Source: Xanthomonas sp. AM6 (GTDB lineage Bacteria; Pseudomonadota; Gammaproteobacteria; Xanthomonadales; Xanthomonadaceae). From it: DNA of 64,000 nucleotides. The translations under genes were made by a program, and so were the position numbers. Position 1 is the stretch's first letter, and each line of letters starts with the position of its first letter. Positions 1-8,408 of the stretch are shown here, piece by piece. The notes under the pieces are model-generated. The model was not told the DNA's origin. It saw only the letters and a list, made by a program, of their open reading frames with translations, and did not search any database. Where the stretch lies: assembly GCF_025665335.1 (NCBI RefSeq), contig NZ_CP106869.1, positions 1,886,501 through 1,950,500 on the forward strand. The letters run 5' to 3'.

Positions 1-933
1 TGGGCGCCGGCGCTGCTGGTGCTGTGCCGCTTCGGCCAGGGCCTGGGGCTGGGCGGGGAATGGGGCGGGGCGGTGCTGCTGGCGACCGAGAACGCGCCGC
101 CGGGCAAGCGCGCCTGGTACGGCATGTTCCCGCAGCTGGGCGCGCCGCTGGGCTTCCTGCTGTGCTCGGGCATCTTCCTGTTGCTCGGCGCGCTGCTGGA
201 CGATGCGCAATTCATGCAGTGGGGCTGGCGCGTCCCGTTCGTGGCCAGTTCGCTGCTGGTGGTCACCGGGCTGTGGGTGCGCCTGCGCATCCACGAAACC
301 CCCGACTTCCAGCGCGCGCTGGACCGCAACGAGCGCGTGCGCCTGCCGATGTGGACGGTGCTGTCGCGGCATACCGGGGCGATGCTGCTGGGCACGCTGG
401 GGGTGTTCGCCACCTTCGTGCTGTTCTACCTGATGACCGTGTTCGCGCTGGGCTACGGCACCGCGGCGCTGGGCTATAGCCGCGAGCAGTTCCTGCTGCT
501 GCAGATGGTCGGGATCCTGTTCTTCGCCGCCGGCATCCCGCTGTCGGCGCATTTCGGCGATCGCCGCGGCACGCGCCTGGCGATGATCGTGGCCAGCGTC
601 GCCATCGTGCTGTTCGGGCTGGGCTTCGCGCCGCTGTTCCAGGCCGGGCAGCCCTGGCAGGTGCTGGCGTTCCTGTCGCTGGGGTTCTTCTTCATGGGCC
701 TGACCTACGGCCCGTGCGGCACCTTGCTGGCCGAGCTGTACCCGGTGCCGGTGCGCTACACCGGCGCCTCGCTGTCGTTCAACCTGGCCGGCATCGTCGG
801 CGCGGCGCCGGCGCCGTACGTGGCCAGCTGGCTGGCCCAGCACTACGGCCTGCAGTGGGTGGGCTACTACCTCAGCGCCGCGGCGCTGCTGACCCTGCTG
901 GCGCTGTTGGCGATCCGCGCCGCGCGCCGCTGA
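1..933 (+). CDS. MFS transporter, metabolite:H+ symporter type (5' end missing)
   Basis: An inner-membrane secondary transporter whose beginning lies before the window; the frame is open from base 1 and ends at TGA 931-933. The visible part starts near transmembrane segment 4 and shows the loop GGEWGGAVLLATENAP, typical of the metabolite:H+ symporter branch (ProP, ShiA, KgtP relatives). About eight further hydrophobic segments follow, with a central basic loop (RIHETPDFQRAL) and the second MFS loop GDRRGTR. The substrate cannot be told from sequence. It is convergent with puuB and next to a polyamine catabolism cluster, so a polyamine-derived or amino acid substrate is an inference only. Confidence 0.85.
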   Translation, partial: WAPALLVLCRFGQGLGLGGEWGGAVLLATENAPPGKRAWYGMFPQLGAPLGFLLCSGIFLLLGALLDDAQFMQWGWRVPFVASSLLVVTGLWVRLRIHETPDFQRALDRNERVRLPMWTVLSRHTGAMLLGTLGVFATFVLFYLMTVFALGYGTAALGYSREQFLLLQMVGILFFAAGIPLSAHFGDRRGTRLAMIVASVAIVLFGLGFAPLFQAGQPWQVLAFLSLGFFFMGLTYGPCGTLLAELYPVPVRYTGASLSFNLAGIVGAAPAPYVASWLAQHYGLQWVGYYLSAAALLTLLALLAIRAARR

Positions 934-951
934 GGCGCCAGCGCGGCGTGC

Positions 952-2259
952 TCACCACAGCGCGTCGCGCAGCTTGTACCAAGACATCGCCGCCACCAGC
1001 AGCGGCGTGCGCAGCAGGCGCCCGCCGGGAAACGGCGCGTGCGGGATCCTGGCGAACAGGTCCAGGCGCTGCGCCTGCCCGGCGATGGCGGACGCGATGA
1101 CCTGGCCGGCCAGGCCGGTGGCGGCCACGCCGTGGCCGGAGAAGCCCTGCGCGAAATACACGTTCGGGGTCAGCCGGCCCCAGTGCGGGGCGCGGTTGCG
1201 GGTGATGTCGACGTAGCCGCCCCATACGTAGTCCAGCTCGACCGCGCGCAGCTGCGGGAACACCCGGCGCATGCGCCGGGTCATGACTCCGCGCAGGCCC
1301 GGCGGCGGCAGCGACGAATAGCTGGCGCGGCCGCCGAACAGCAGGCGGTGGTCGCGGCTGAGGCGGAAGTAGTCCAGCGCCCAGTTCACGTCGGCCACCG
1401 CCATGTCGTTGCCGATCAGCTCGCGCGCCAGCGCCGCGCCCAGCGGCGCGCTGGCGCCGATGTAGGTGCCGACCGGCATGATCCGCGACTCCAGCTCCGG
1501 CGCGATGCCGCGCAGCCAGGCGTTGCCGGCGAGGACCGCGAAATCGGCCTGGACCTCGCCGTGGGCGCCGCGCAGGACCGGCCGCGCGCCGCGCACCAGC
1601 GCGGTCACCGGCGACTGCTCGTAGATGCGCACGCCGGCGGCCAGCGCCGCGCGCGCCAGCCCGCGCGCGTATTCCAGCGGGTGCAGGTGGCCGCTGGCCG
1701 GATCGTACATCGCGCCCAGGTAGCGCTCGCTGCGCAGCTGTTCGCGCAGCTGCGCGCGGTCCCACCACTGCAGCGGATAGTCGTAGCGCTGCGCCATCTC
1801 GACGATGCCGGCCTGCAGCGCGCGCGCCTGGCGCGGCTTGATCGCCACGTGCGCATGGCCGTCGCGCCAGTCGCAGGCGATGGCGTGGCGCTGGATGCGC
1901 TCGCGCAGCAATCGCATGCCGTCGCGCGAGAAGTCGAACAGCAGCCGCGCCTCGGCGTGGCCGAGCAGCGCTTCCAGCGTGTGCTGCTCGCAGCCGTAGC
2001 CGACGATGGCCTGGCCGCCGTTGCGCCCGGACGCACCCCAGCCGACCCGCTGCGCTTCCACGACCGCGACCTGATAGCCGGCCTCGGCCAGCGCCAGCGC
2101 CGCGCTCAGCCCGGTATAGCCGGCGCCGAGGATGCACACGTCGGCCCGCACCTGCCCGCGCAACGGCGGCTGCGGCGGCAGCGGGGTGGCGCTGTCGGTG
2201 TACCAGGAAGAGCCGGGATCCGGGATTCGGGAATCGGGAATCGGGGAAGAGCGGGTCAT
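952..2259 (-). CDS. puuB: gamma-glutamylputrescine oxidase-like FAD amine oxidase (PuuB family)
   Basis: A cytoplasmic FAD oxidoreductase of the DAO fold, expected to oxidise gamma-glutamylputrescine to the aminobutyraldehyde, the second step of the Puu route. The N-terminal Rossmann motif VCILGAGYTGLSAALALAE and the ASGRNGGQ flavin-binding motif are clear, and 435 residues is close to the usual length. The gene follows puuA on the minus strand. The first 17 codons are odd: they lie in a GGGATTCGGGAATC-type intergenic repeat and give SSPIPDSRIPDPGS, whereas homology begins around SWYTDSAT. The real start may be further in, or the repeat may have invaded the 5' end. Confidence 0.88.
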   Translation of the reverse strand: MTRSSPIPDSRIPDPGSSWYTDSATPLPPQPPLRGQVRADVCILGAGYTGLSAALALAEAGYQVAVVEAQRVGWGASGRNGGQAIVGYGCEQHTLEALLGHAEARLLFDFSRDGMRLLRERIQRHAIACDWRDGHAHVAIKPRQARALQAGIVEMAQRYDYPLQWWDRAQLREQLRSERYLGAMYDPASGHLHPLEYARGLARAALAAGVRIYEQSPVTALVRGARPVLRGAHGEVQADFAVLAGNAWLRGIAPELESRIMPVGTYIGASAPLGAALARELIGNDMAVADVNWALDYFRLSRDHRLLFGGRASYSSLPPPGLRGVMTRRMRRVFPQLRAVELDYVWGGYVDITRNRAPHWGRLTPNVYFAQGFSGHGVAATGLAGQVIASAIAGQAQRLDLFARIPHAPFPGGRLLRTPLLVAAMSWYKLRDALW

Positions 2260-2352
2260 GGCAGCAGGTTGCTGGAATGGGGAAACATGGAGTCAGCGTC
2301 CGGATGCGTGGCGTTTGCTCTTCGATTCCCCATTCCCGATTCCCCATTCCCG
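2214..2352. repeat. Inverted pair of GGGATTCGGGAATC-type repeats at the puuA-puuB junction
   Basis: Two tracts of the short G-rich repeat face each other: 2214-2250 (gggattcgggaatcggg units) and its inverted counterpart at 2323-2352 (attccccattcccgattcc units), about 70 bases apart. The first tract overlaps the annotated puuB start. The same unit recurs at 20209-20400, 40024-40085 and 44537-44600. Such repeats are common between genes in Xanthomonas. A fold-back in the puuAB transcript is possible but unproven. Confidence 0.7.
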
Positions 2353-2357
2353 GCCTT

Positions 2358-3737
2358 TCACACCGTACGCAAGTACCACCGATAATCCAGGTCGCTCACC
2401 TGCGCATGGAAATCCAGCATCTCGCGCCGTTTCTGCTGGCCGTAGACGTGGCGGAAGCGGGTGCCGAACTGCGTGGCGGCGAAGTCGCTGGCGAGGAAGT
2501 CGGCGATCGCGCCGCGCCAGTCCGGATGGCGGATCTCGGTCTGCTCGTAGGCGTTGCCCTGCACCGGCGGACCGGGGTCGAACCGGTGCTGCAGGCCGTG
2601 CTCGATGCCGGCCAGCACCGCCGCGGCGACCAGGTACGGGTTGGCGTCGGCGCCGGCGATGCGGTGCTCGATGCGGGTGTTGGCCGGGTCGCTGTGCGGC
2701 ACCCGCATCGCCACGGTGCGGTTGTTGAAGCCCCAGCTGTCGTTGAGCGGCACGAACGCGTTGGGTACGAAGCGGCGATAGCTGTTGGCGTGCGGGGCGA
2801 ACAGCAGCAGGCAATCGTCGGCGCTGCGCTGCAGGCCGCCGATGGCGTGGCGCAAGGCGTCGGCCGGCGCCTGCGGGGTGCCGGCGAAGACGTTGGCGCC
2901 GGCATCGTCGAGCAGGCTCACGTGCAGGTGCAGGCCGCTGCCGGACTGCGCCGCGAACGGCTTGGCCATGAAGCTGGCGAGCAGGCCCTGCTGCTGCGCG
3001 ACCGCCTTGATCGCGCGCTTGAGCAGCACCGCATCGTCGCAGGCGGCCAGCGCGTCGCCGCGGTGCTTGAGGTTGATCTCGAACTGGCCGGGCGCGTATT
3101 CGGCGACCGCGGTGTCGGCGGGGATGCCCTGCGCACGGCAGGCCTGCGCGACCGCGTCGGTGAAGCCGCGCTGGTCGTCCAGTTCCTGCATGTAGTAGAC
3201 CTGGGTGCTGTCGTTGCGCAGCCCGGTCTGCGCCTGCAGCGGCGGCTGCGGCCGGCCGTGCGCGTCGGCGCGCGGGTCGAACAGGTAGAACTCCAGTTCC
3301 ACCGCGATCACCGCGGTCAGGCCGCGCGCGCGCAGCCGCGCCAGCACCCGCGCCAGCACTTCGCGCGGGGCGAACTCCAGCGGCTGGCCGTCTTCGTCGC
3401 GCATCGCCAGCAGCAACTGCGCCGACGGCACCGGCGCCCACGGCACCGGCCGCAGCGTGCCGGGCACCGGGAAGCACAGCCGGTCCTCGTCGCCGATGGC
3501 GTAGCCCAGCCCGGTCTCCTCGACCGTGTTGCCGGTGATGTCGGTGGCGATCAGCGACATCGGCAGGCACACCCCGTCGCGGTAGACCTTGTCCAGCGCG
3601 TCGCGGGTGATGCGCTTGCCGCGCAGCAGGCCGTTGCTGTCCGGCAGCAGCAGGTCGATCTGTTCGCAGCCGGGGATGCGCTGCAAGGCGTCGGCGGCAT
3701 CCGGGGGCAGGGGCGGAGCGTCGTGCGTGCGGGTCAT
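2358..3737 (-). CDS. puuA: gamma-glutamylputrescine synthetase (glutamine synthetase family)
   Basis: An ATP-dependent ligase of the glutamine synthetase fold, expected to join glutamate to putrescine in the first Puu step. It is 459 residues long. It shows VELEFYLFD in the N-terminal half, EYAPGQFEINL (the two metal-binding glutamates), GSGLHLHVSL with the catalytic-site histidine, NSYRRF, NNRTVAMRVP and RIEHRIAGADANPYL. The short N-terminal beta-grasp domain with DITGN is present. It is the first gene of a minus-strand pair with puuB and diverges from puuD; a palindrome lies in the shared upstream region. A second, more distant paralogue lies at 4763-6145, so the two may handle different polyamines. 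Confidence 0.9.
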   Translation of the reverse strand: MTRTHDAPPLPPDAADALQRIPGCEQIDLLLPDSNGLLRGKRITRDALDKVYRDGVCLPMSLIATDITGNTVEETGLGYAIGDEDRLCFPVPGTLRPVPWAPVPSAQLLLAMRDEDGQPLEFAPREVLARVLARLRARGLTAVIAVELEFYLFDPRADAHGRPQPPLQAQTGLRNDSTQVYYMQELDDQRGFTDAVAQACRAQGIPADTAVAEYAPGQFEINLKHRGDALAACDDAVLLKRAIKAVAQQQGLLASFMAKPFAAQSGSGLHLHVSLLDDAGANVFAGTPQAPADALRHAIGGLQRSADDCLLLFAPHANSYRRFVPNAFVPLNDSWGFNNRTVAMRVPHSDPANTRIEHRIAGADANPYLVAAAVLAGIEHGLQHRFDPGPPVQGNAYEQTEIRHPDWRGAIADFLASDFAATQFGTRFRHVYGQQKRREMLDFHAQVSDLDYRWYLRTV

Positions 3738-3858
3738 GGCGGCGGCCTGCGGGAGTGGGGCGAGCTTAGCAGAGCCGTGCGCGCGTCAAGAATACTCAAC
3801 AGGCCGGCGCATCGGTGGTAGCGGCACGCCGGGCACCGCCGCCGCACGATCCCTATCC

Positions 3859-3876
3859 GCGCTGTAATAACAGCGC
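3859..3876. promoter_or_regulatory. 18-bp palindrome between divergent puuA and puuD
   Basis: GCGCTGT-aata-ACAGCGC, perfect 7-base arms with a 4-base spacer, lies in the 255-base region between the two divergent polyamine genes. Its position fits an operator for a regulator of both operons, for example a PuuR-like protein. No such regulator is encoded nearby, so the binding protein is unknown. Confidence 0.4.
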
Positions 3877-3992
3877 TATGCCGCGTGCGGGCAATGGCGA
3901 CGCGCCCTCGGTGCCAGCCACGCGGCGCTGCTGCGTGTTGTAAAAATAAAACGCCCGGGGTAAGTTGCGGCGACGCCACACGAGCTCTTCGC

Positions 3993-4748
3993 ATGGCCGT
4001 ATCGCCCCTGGTCGGCCTGCCGACCGATCGCAAGCTCATCGGCCAGCATCCGTTCCTGGCCGCTGGGGAAAAGTACCTGCGCGCGGCCGTCGACGGCGCC
4101 GGGGTGACCCCGGTGCTGCTGCCGTCGCTGCAGCCGCCGGTCGCGCCGCGCGACTGGCTGGCGCGGCTGGACGGCCTGCTGCTGACCGGCGCGATCAGCA
4201 ACATCGAACCGCACCATTACAGCGACGAACCGAGCTGGCTCGGCAATCCGCACGATCCGGCGCGCGACGCCAACACGCTGGACCTGATCCCGCAGGCGAT
4301 CTCGCTCGGCCTGCCGATCCTGGCGATCTGCCGCGGCTTCCAGGAAGTCAACGTCGCCCTGGGCGGCACCCTGCACCAGAAGGTGCACGCGGTGCCGGGG
4401 CTGTCCGATCATCGCGAGGACACCCAGGCGGCGCTGGAACTGCAGTACGCGCCGGCGCACGAGGTGGTGTTGAGCGAGGGCGGCTGGCTGGCGGAGATCG
4501 CCGGCAGCACGCGCGCACGGGTCAATTCGCTGCACGGGCAGGGCGTGGCCCGGCTCGGCGGCGACCTGATCGTGGAGGCGCTGGCGCCGGATGGATTGAT
4601 CGAAGCGTTCCGCGGCATCGGCCCCGGCTTCCTGCTGGGCGTACAGTGGCACCCGGAATGGCGCGTGCTCGACGACCCGTTCTATCTGGGCATCTTCCAA
4701 TCCTTCGGCGATGCCTGTCGCCACTACGCGGCTCGCCGCACGCACTGA
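3993..4748 (+). CDS. puuD: gamma-glutamyl-gamma-aminobutyrate hydrolase (class I amidotransferase-like)
   Basis: A peptidase C26 / class I glutamine amidotransferase-fold hydrolase, expected to split gamma-Glu-GABA into glutamate and GABA. ATG 3993 begins MAVSPLVGLPTDRK, matching the family start; the frame is open further upstream but without similarity. Key elements are LTGAISNIEPHHY, the nucleophile Cys in LAICRGFQE (about residue 114), VNSLHGQ, and the His/Glu pair in GVQWHPEW. At 251 residues it has the normal length. It lies 14 bases before the second synthetase gene, with which it probably forms an operon. Confidence 0.9.
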   Translation: MAVSPLVGLPTDRKLIGQHPFLAAGEKYLRAAVDGAGVTPVLLPSLQPPVAPRDWLARLDGLLLTGAISNIEPHHYSDEPSWLGNPHDPARDANTLDLIPQAISLGLPILAICRGFQEVNVALGGTLHQKVHAVPGLSDHREDTQAALELQYAPAHEVVLSEGGWLAEIAGSTRARVNSLHGQGVARLGGDLIVEALAPDGLIEAFRGIGPGFLLGVQWHPEWRVLDDPFYLGIFQSFGDACRHYAARRTH

Positions 4749-4762
4749 ATCGATCCCTCCCC

Positions 4763-6145
4763 ATGGCCAGCCGACCGCGCTCCCGCAAGAACACCCCCGA
4801 ACAGCAGGAAAGCTCGCTGCGGCGCTGGCTCAAGGAGCGCCACATCACCGAGGTCGAGTGCCTGGTGCCGGACATCACCGGCAACGCGCGCGGCAAGATC
4901 ATTCCCGCCGCCAAGTTCTCCCACGATTACGGCACGCGCCTGCCCGAAGGCATCTTCGCCACCACCGTCACCGGCGAGTATCCGGACGACTACTACGAAC
5001 TGACCTCGCCGTCGGACTCGGACATGCAGCTGCGCCCGGATCCGGACACGGTGCGGATGGTGCCGTGGGCCACCGATCCCACCGCGCAGGTGATCCACGA
5101 CTGCTACACCAAGGACGGCCAGCCGCACGACCTGGCGCCGCGCAACGTGCTGCGCGGCGTGCTGCAGGCCTACGCGGCGCTCGGCTTCAAACCGGTGGTG
5201 GCGCCGGAACTGGAGTTCTTCCTGGTGCAGAAGAACACCGACCCGGATTTCCCGCTGCTGCCGCCGGCCGGCCGCTCCGGCCGCCCGGAGACGGCGCGGC
5301 AGTCGTACTCGATCGACGCGGTCAACGAGTTCGACCCGATCCTGGACCTGATGTACGACTACTGCGACGCGATGGAACTGGACGTGGACACCTTGATCCA
5401 CGAATCCGGCGCGGCGCAGCTGGAGGTCAACTTCACCCATTCCGACGCGCTGTCGCGCGCGGACCAGGTGTTCCTGTTCAAGCGCACGATGCGCGAGGCG
5501 GCGATGCGCCACGGCGTCTACGCCACGTTCCTGGCCAAGCCGATGGAGAACGAACCGGGCAGCGCGATGCACATCCACCAGAGCCTGGTCGACAAGAACG
5601 GCAAGAACGTGTTCAGCGGCCGTCGCGCCGGCGAGTACAGCCGCACCTTCGCGCACTACCTGGCCGGGCTGCAGAAGTACGTGCCGATGGCGATGGCGCT
5701 GCTGGCGCCGAACGTCAATTCCTACCGCCGGCTGATGTTCGGCGAGGTGTCGCCGAGCAACGTGCTGTGGGGCTTCGACAACCGCACCTGCGGGCTGCGG
5801 GTGCCGATCGACACGATCGAGAACATGCGGGTGGAGAGCCGTTTCGCCGGCTCCGACGCCAATCCGTACCTGGCGATGGCGGCGACGCTGGCCTGCGGCC
5901 TGCTGGGCATCCGCGAGAAGCTGGAGCCGACCGAGCCGATCAGCGGCAACGGCAAGGAGATGGGCTATCAGCTGCCGCGCTCGCTGGGCGAGGCGCTGGA
6001 CGAGCTGGAGCGCTGCGTGCCGCTGCAGGAGCTGCTGGGGCCGCGCTTCGTGCGCGCCTACATCTCGGTCAAGCGCAAGGAATACGAGACGTTCTTCCGG
6101 GTGATCAGTTCGTGGGAGCGCGAGTTCCTGTTGTTGAACGTGTGA
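4763..6145 (+). CDS. Second gamma-glutamylpolyamine synthetase paralogue (glutamine synthetase family)
   Basis: Glutamine synthetase-fold ligase of 460 residues starting MASRPRSRKNTP. It shows the DITGNARGKI N-terminal signature, APELEFFLV, ESGAAQLEVNF, GSAMHIHQSL, NSYRRL, DNRTCGLRVP and RVESRFAGSDANPYL. It differs from the paralogue at 2358-3737 throughout, including A-A-Q in place of P-G-Q between the metal-binding glutamates. That suggests a different amine substrate, such as spermidine or another polyamine; this is inference. It lies directly after puuD. A large inverted-repeat structure follows its stop codon and may end its transcript. Confidence 0.85.
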   Translation: MASRPRSRKNTPEQQESSLRRWLKERHITEVECLVPDITGNARGKIIPAAKFSHDYGTRLPEGIFATTVTGEYPDDYYELTSPSDSDMQLRPDPDTVRMVPWATDPTAQVIHDCYTKDGQPHDLAPRNVLRGVLQAYAALGFKPVVAPELEFFLVQKNTDPDFPLLPPAGRSGRPETARQSYSIDAVNEFDPILDLMYDYCDAMELDVDTLIHESGAAQLEVNFTHSDALSRADQVFLFKRTMREAAMRHGVYATFLAKPMENEPGSAMHIHQSLVDKNGKNVFSGRRAGEYSRTFAHYLAGLQKYVPMAMALLAPNVNSYRRLMFGEVSPSNVLWGFDNRTCGLRVPIDTIENMRVESRFAGSDANPYLAMAATLACGLLGIREKLEPTEPISGNGKEMGYQLPRSLGEALDELERCVPLQELLGPRFVRAYISVKRKEYETFFRVISSWEREFLLLNV

Positions 6146-6943
6146 GTTCGGCATCGCATCCGATGGCGGATCGGACGAGCCGCAGTCGCTAGCTTTTGCG
6201 GTTGCCGCTGCCGTGCTGTTGCTGTTGCCTTGGCTGTTGCTGTTGCCTTGGCTGTTGCTTGTGATTTGCCGGGTTCCCTTCCGTAGCGGCGAACCAGGCG
6301 GGAAAACACCCGAAGGGCGGCGCACAGGGATGTGCGCCGTCCGCGGCAGGGGCAGGATGCCCCTTCCGCGGATCCCGTCTGGTTCGCGGACCCGTAGCGC
6401 GCAGCGCGGAGGGCGCGCAGGCAGGGTGTGCTTTCTTTTGGTTACTTTTCTTTGCACAAGCAAAGAAAAGTGACCCGCGCAGCGGAAGCTCTGCTCCTGC
6501 TCCATATGCTCTTGTTGTTGCTCAGGGCTTACGAAGGCAAAAACAGAGGCAAAGGCAAAAGCTTTCGCGCTTTGGCGCGAGTCACTTTTCTTTGCTCGCG
6601 CAAAGAAAAGTAACCAAAAGAAAGCGCGCCCTGCCTCGCGCCTTCCGCGCTGCGCGCTCCAGGTCCGCGTCCATGGCGGGGATTCGCGGAAGGGGCATCC
6701 TGCCCCTGCCGCGAACGGCGCACATCCTTGTGCGCCGCCCCTTCGGGGTTTTTCCCCGCCATGGCCGCCGCTGCGGAAGGGAACCCGGTAAGTCAAAAGC
6801 AACAACAACAGCCAAGCAACAGCCAAAGCGACAGCCAAAGCGACAGCAAGAGCAGGAACAGCAAGAACAAGAACAAGCACAGGAGCAAGAGCAAGAGCAG
6901 TAAGAGCAGCAGCAACAGCCACAGCAACGAGCACGGAGTGGAC
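6146..6943. repeat. Paired inverted repeat of about 215 bp with CAR/YTG-rich outer tracts
   Basis: This 798-base gap holds two closely similar copies of one unit in opposite orientation: 6261-6474 and 6581-6795, separated by about 106 bases. Each unit contains a smaller perfect-looking hairpin with TTTTCTTTGC and GCAAAGAAAA arms (6447-6471 and 6586-6610), and GC-rich hairpins such as the GGCGCACA/TGTGCGCC pair. Outside the units the flanks also mirror each other: YTG repeats at 6194-6260 on the plus strand and CAA/CAG/AGC repeats at 6796-6937. No convincing gene lies inside. The short frames present translate only repeat sequence. Confidence 0.75.
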
Positions 6944-8308
6944 ATGGATCGGATAGAAACGCGGACCCTGCAGGACCTGGATGCGGCGCACCACCTGCAC
7001 CCGTTCAACGACAACGCCGCGTTGGCCCAGAAGGGCACGCGCATCCTCACCCGCGGCGACGGCGCCTACGTCTGGGATGCCGACGGCAACAAACTGCTCG
7101 ACGCCTTCGCCGGGCTGTGGTGCGTCAACGTCGGCTACGGGCGCAAGGAACTCGGCCAGGCCGCGGCGCGGCAGATGGAGCAGCTGGCGTACTACAACAG
7201 CTTCTTCCAGTGCACCACCGAACCGACCATCCGCCTGGCCGCCAAGCTCGCCGAACTGGCCCCCGGCGACCTCGACCATGCCTTCTTCACCAACTCCGGC
7301 TCCGAGGCAAACGACACCATCCTGCGCCTGGTGCGCCACTTCTGGGCGGTGCAGGACCAGCCGCAGAAGAGCATCTTCATCGGCCGCCACGACGGCTACC
7401 ACGGCACCACCATGGCCGGCGCCAGCCTCGGCGGCATGAAGGGCATGCACCGCCAGGGCGGGCTGCCGATCCCCGACATCCACCACATCGATCCGCCATA
7501 CCCGTTCGGCGACGGCGGCGACCTGGACCCGGAGGAATACGGCCTGCTGGCCGCGCGCCGGCTCGAGGACAAGATCCTGGAACTGGGCCCGCAGCGCGTG
7601 GCCGCGTTCATCGGCGAGCCGATCATGGGCGCGATCGGCGTCTACATCCCGCCGCGCAGCTACTGGCCGGAGATCGAGCGCATCTGCCGCCGCTACGACG
7701 TGCTGCTGGTCGCCGACGAGGTGATCTGCGGCTTCGGCCGCACCGGCGAGTGGTTCGGCGCGCAACACTTCGGCTTCCAGCCCGACGTGATGACCATCGC
7801 CAAGGGCATCACCTCCGGCTACATCCCGCTGGGCGCGGCGATGTTCGGCCAGCGCGTGGCCACGGTGCTGAAGGAGCAGGGCGGGGAGCTGGCGCACGGT
7901 TGCACCTATTCGGGGCATCCGGTGTGCGCGGCGGTGGCGCTGGAGAACCTGCGCCTGCTGCAGGACGAGGGCATCGTCGAACGCGCGCGCAGCGAGATCG
8001 CGCCGTACCTGGCGCAGCGCTGGGCCGAGCTGGGCGAGCACCGGCTGGTCGGCGAGGCGCGCATCGTCGGCATGATCGGCGCGCTCGAACTGGTCCCGGA
8101 CAAGCCGCGCCGGCACTATTTTCCCGACCGCGGCAGGGTCGGCGCGCTGTGCCGCGACCACGCCCTGCGCCGCGGCCTGATCCTGCGCGCGACCAACGAC
8201 GCGATGCTGCTGTCGCCGCCGCTGATCCTCAGCCGCGCCCAGGTCGACGAGCTGTTCGACAAGGCCTGGCTGGCGCTGGAGGACACCGCGCAGGCGCTGG
8301 GCAAATAG
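6944..8308 (+). CDS. spuC: Putrescine / omega-amino-acid--pyruvate aminotransferase
   Basis: A class III PLP-dependent transaminase resembling SpuC, which moves the amino group of putrescine (or another omega-amine) to pyruvate. ATG 6944, eight bases after GGAG, begins MDRIETRTLQDLD. An in-frame run of about 72 codons upstream is low-complexity repeat and was not included. Visible are FTNSGSEAND, DGYHGTTMAG, LLVADEVICGFGRTG with the PLP-contacting Asp, the Schiff-base lysine in TIAKGITSGYIPLG, and CTYSGHPVCAA. It is 454 residues, normal for the family. Next to potF it offers a transaminase route parallel to the gamma-glutamyl route. Confidence 0.9.
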   Translation: MDRIETRTLQDLDAAHHLHPFNDNAALAQKGTRILTRGDGAYVWDADGNKLLDAFAGLWCVNVGYGRKELGQAAARQMEQLAYYNSFFQCTTEPTIRLAAKLAELAPGDLDHAFFTNSGSEANDTILRLVRHFWAVQDQPQKSIFIGRHDGYHGTTMAGASLGGMKGMHRQGGLPIPDIHHIDPPYPFGDGGDLDPEEYGLLAARRLEDKILELGPQRVAAFIGEPIMGAIGVYIPPRSYWPEIERICRRYDVLLVADEVICGFGRTGEWFGAQHFGFQPDVMTIAKGITSGYIPLGAAMFGQRVATVLKEQGGELAHGCTYSGHPVCAAVALENLRLLQDEGIVERARSEIAPYLAQRWAELGEHRLVGEARIVGMIGALELVPDKPRRHYFPDRGRVGALCRDHALRRGLILRATNDAMLLSPPLILSRAQVDELFDKAWLALEDTAQALGK

Positions 8309-8408
8309 GCCGGCGCCGGCCGCCCTGGATTGGTAGTCTAGAGGCGGCCGCGCGGCGTCGTGGCGTGTATCTTCCGATCTTCCCCCCATGGACCTGCGGA
8401 GACCTGCA

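Noticed and set aside
6428-6815. Short frames ending in TFLC-SKEK peptides on both strands
   Set aside because: They are translations of the TTTTCTTTGC/GCAAAGAAAA hairpin repeat in several frames, not genes.
6728-6943. In-frame N-terminal extension of the spuC-like transaminase (about 72 residues rich in Ser, Gln, Lys, Asn)
   Set aside because: The extension is a translation of the CAR-repeat tract and part of an inverted repeat. A GGAG site and a family-typical start lie at 6944.
6146-6943. CRISPR array or coding trinucleotide repeat protein
   Set aside because: The repeats are irregular CAR/YTG units without equal-length spacers, and the two large units are inverted, not direct.
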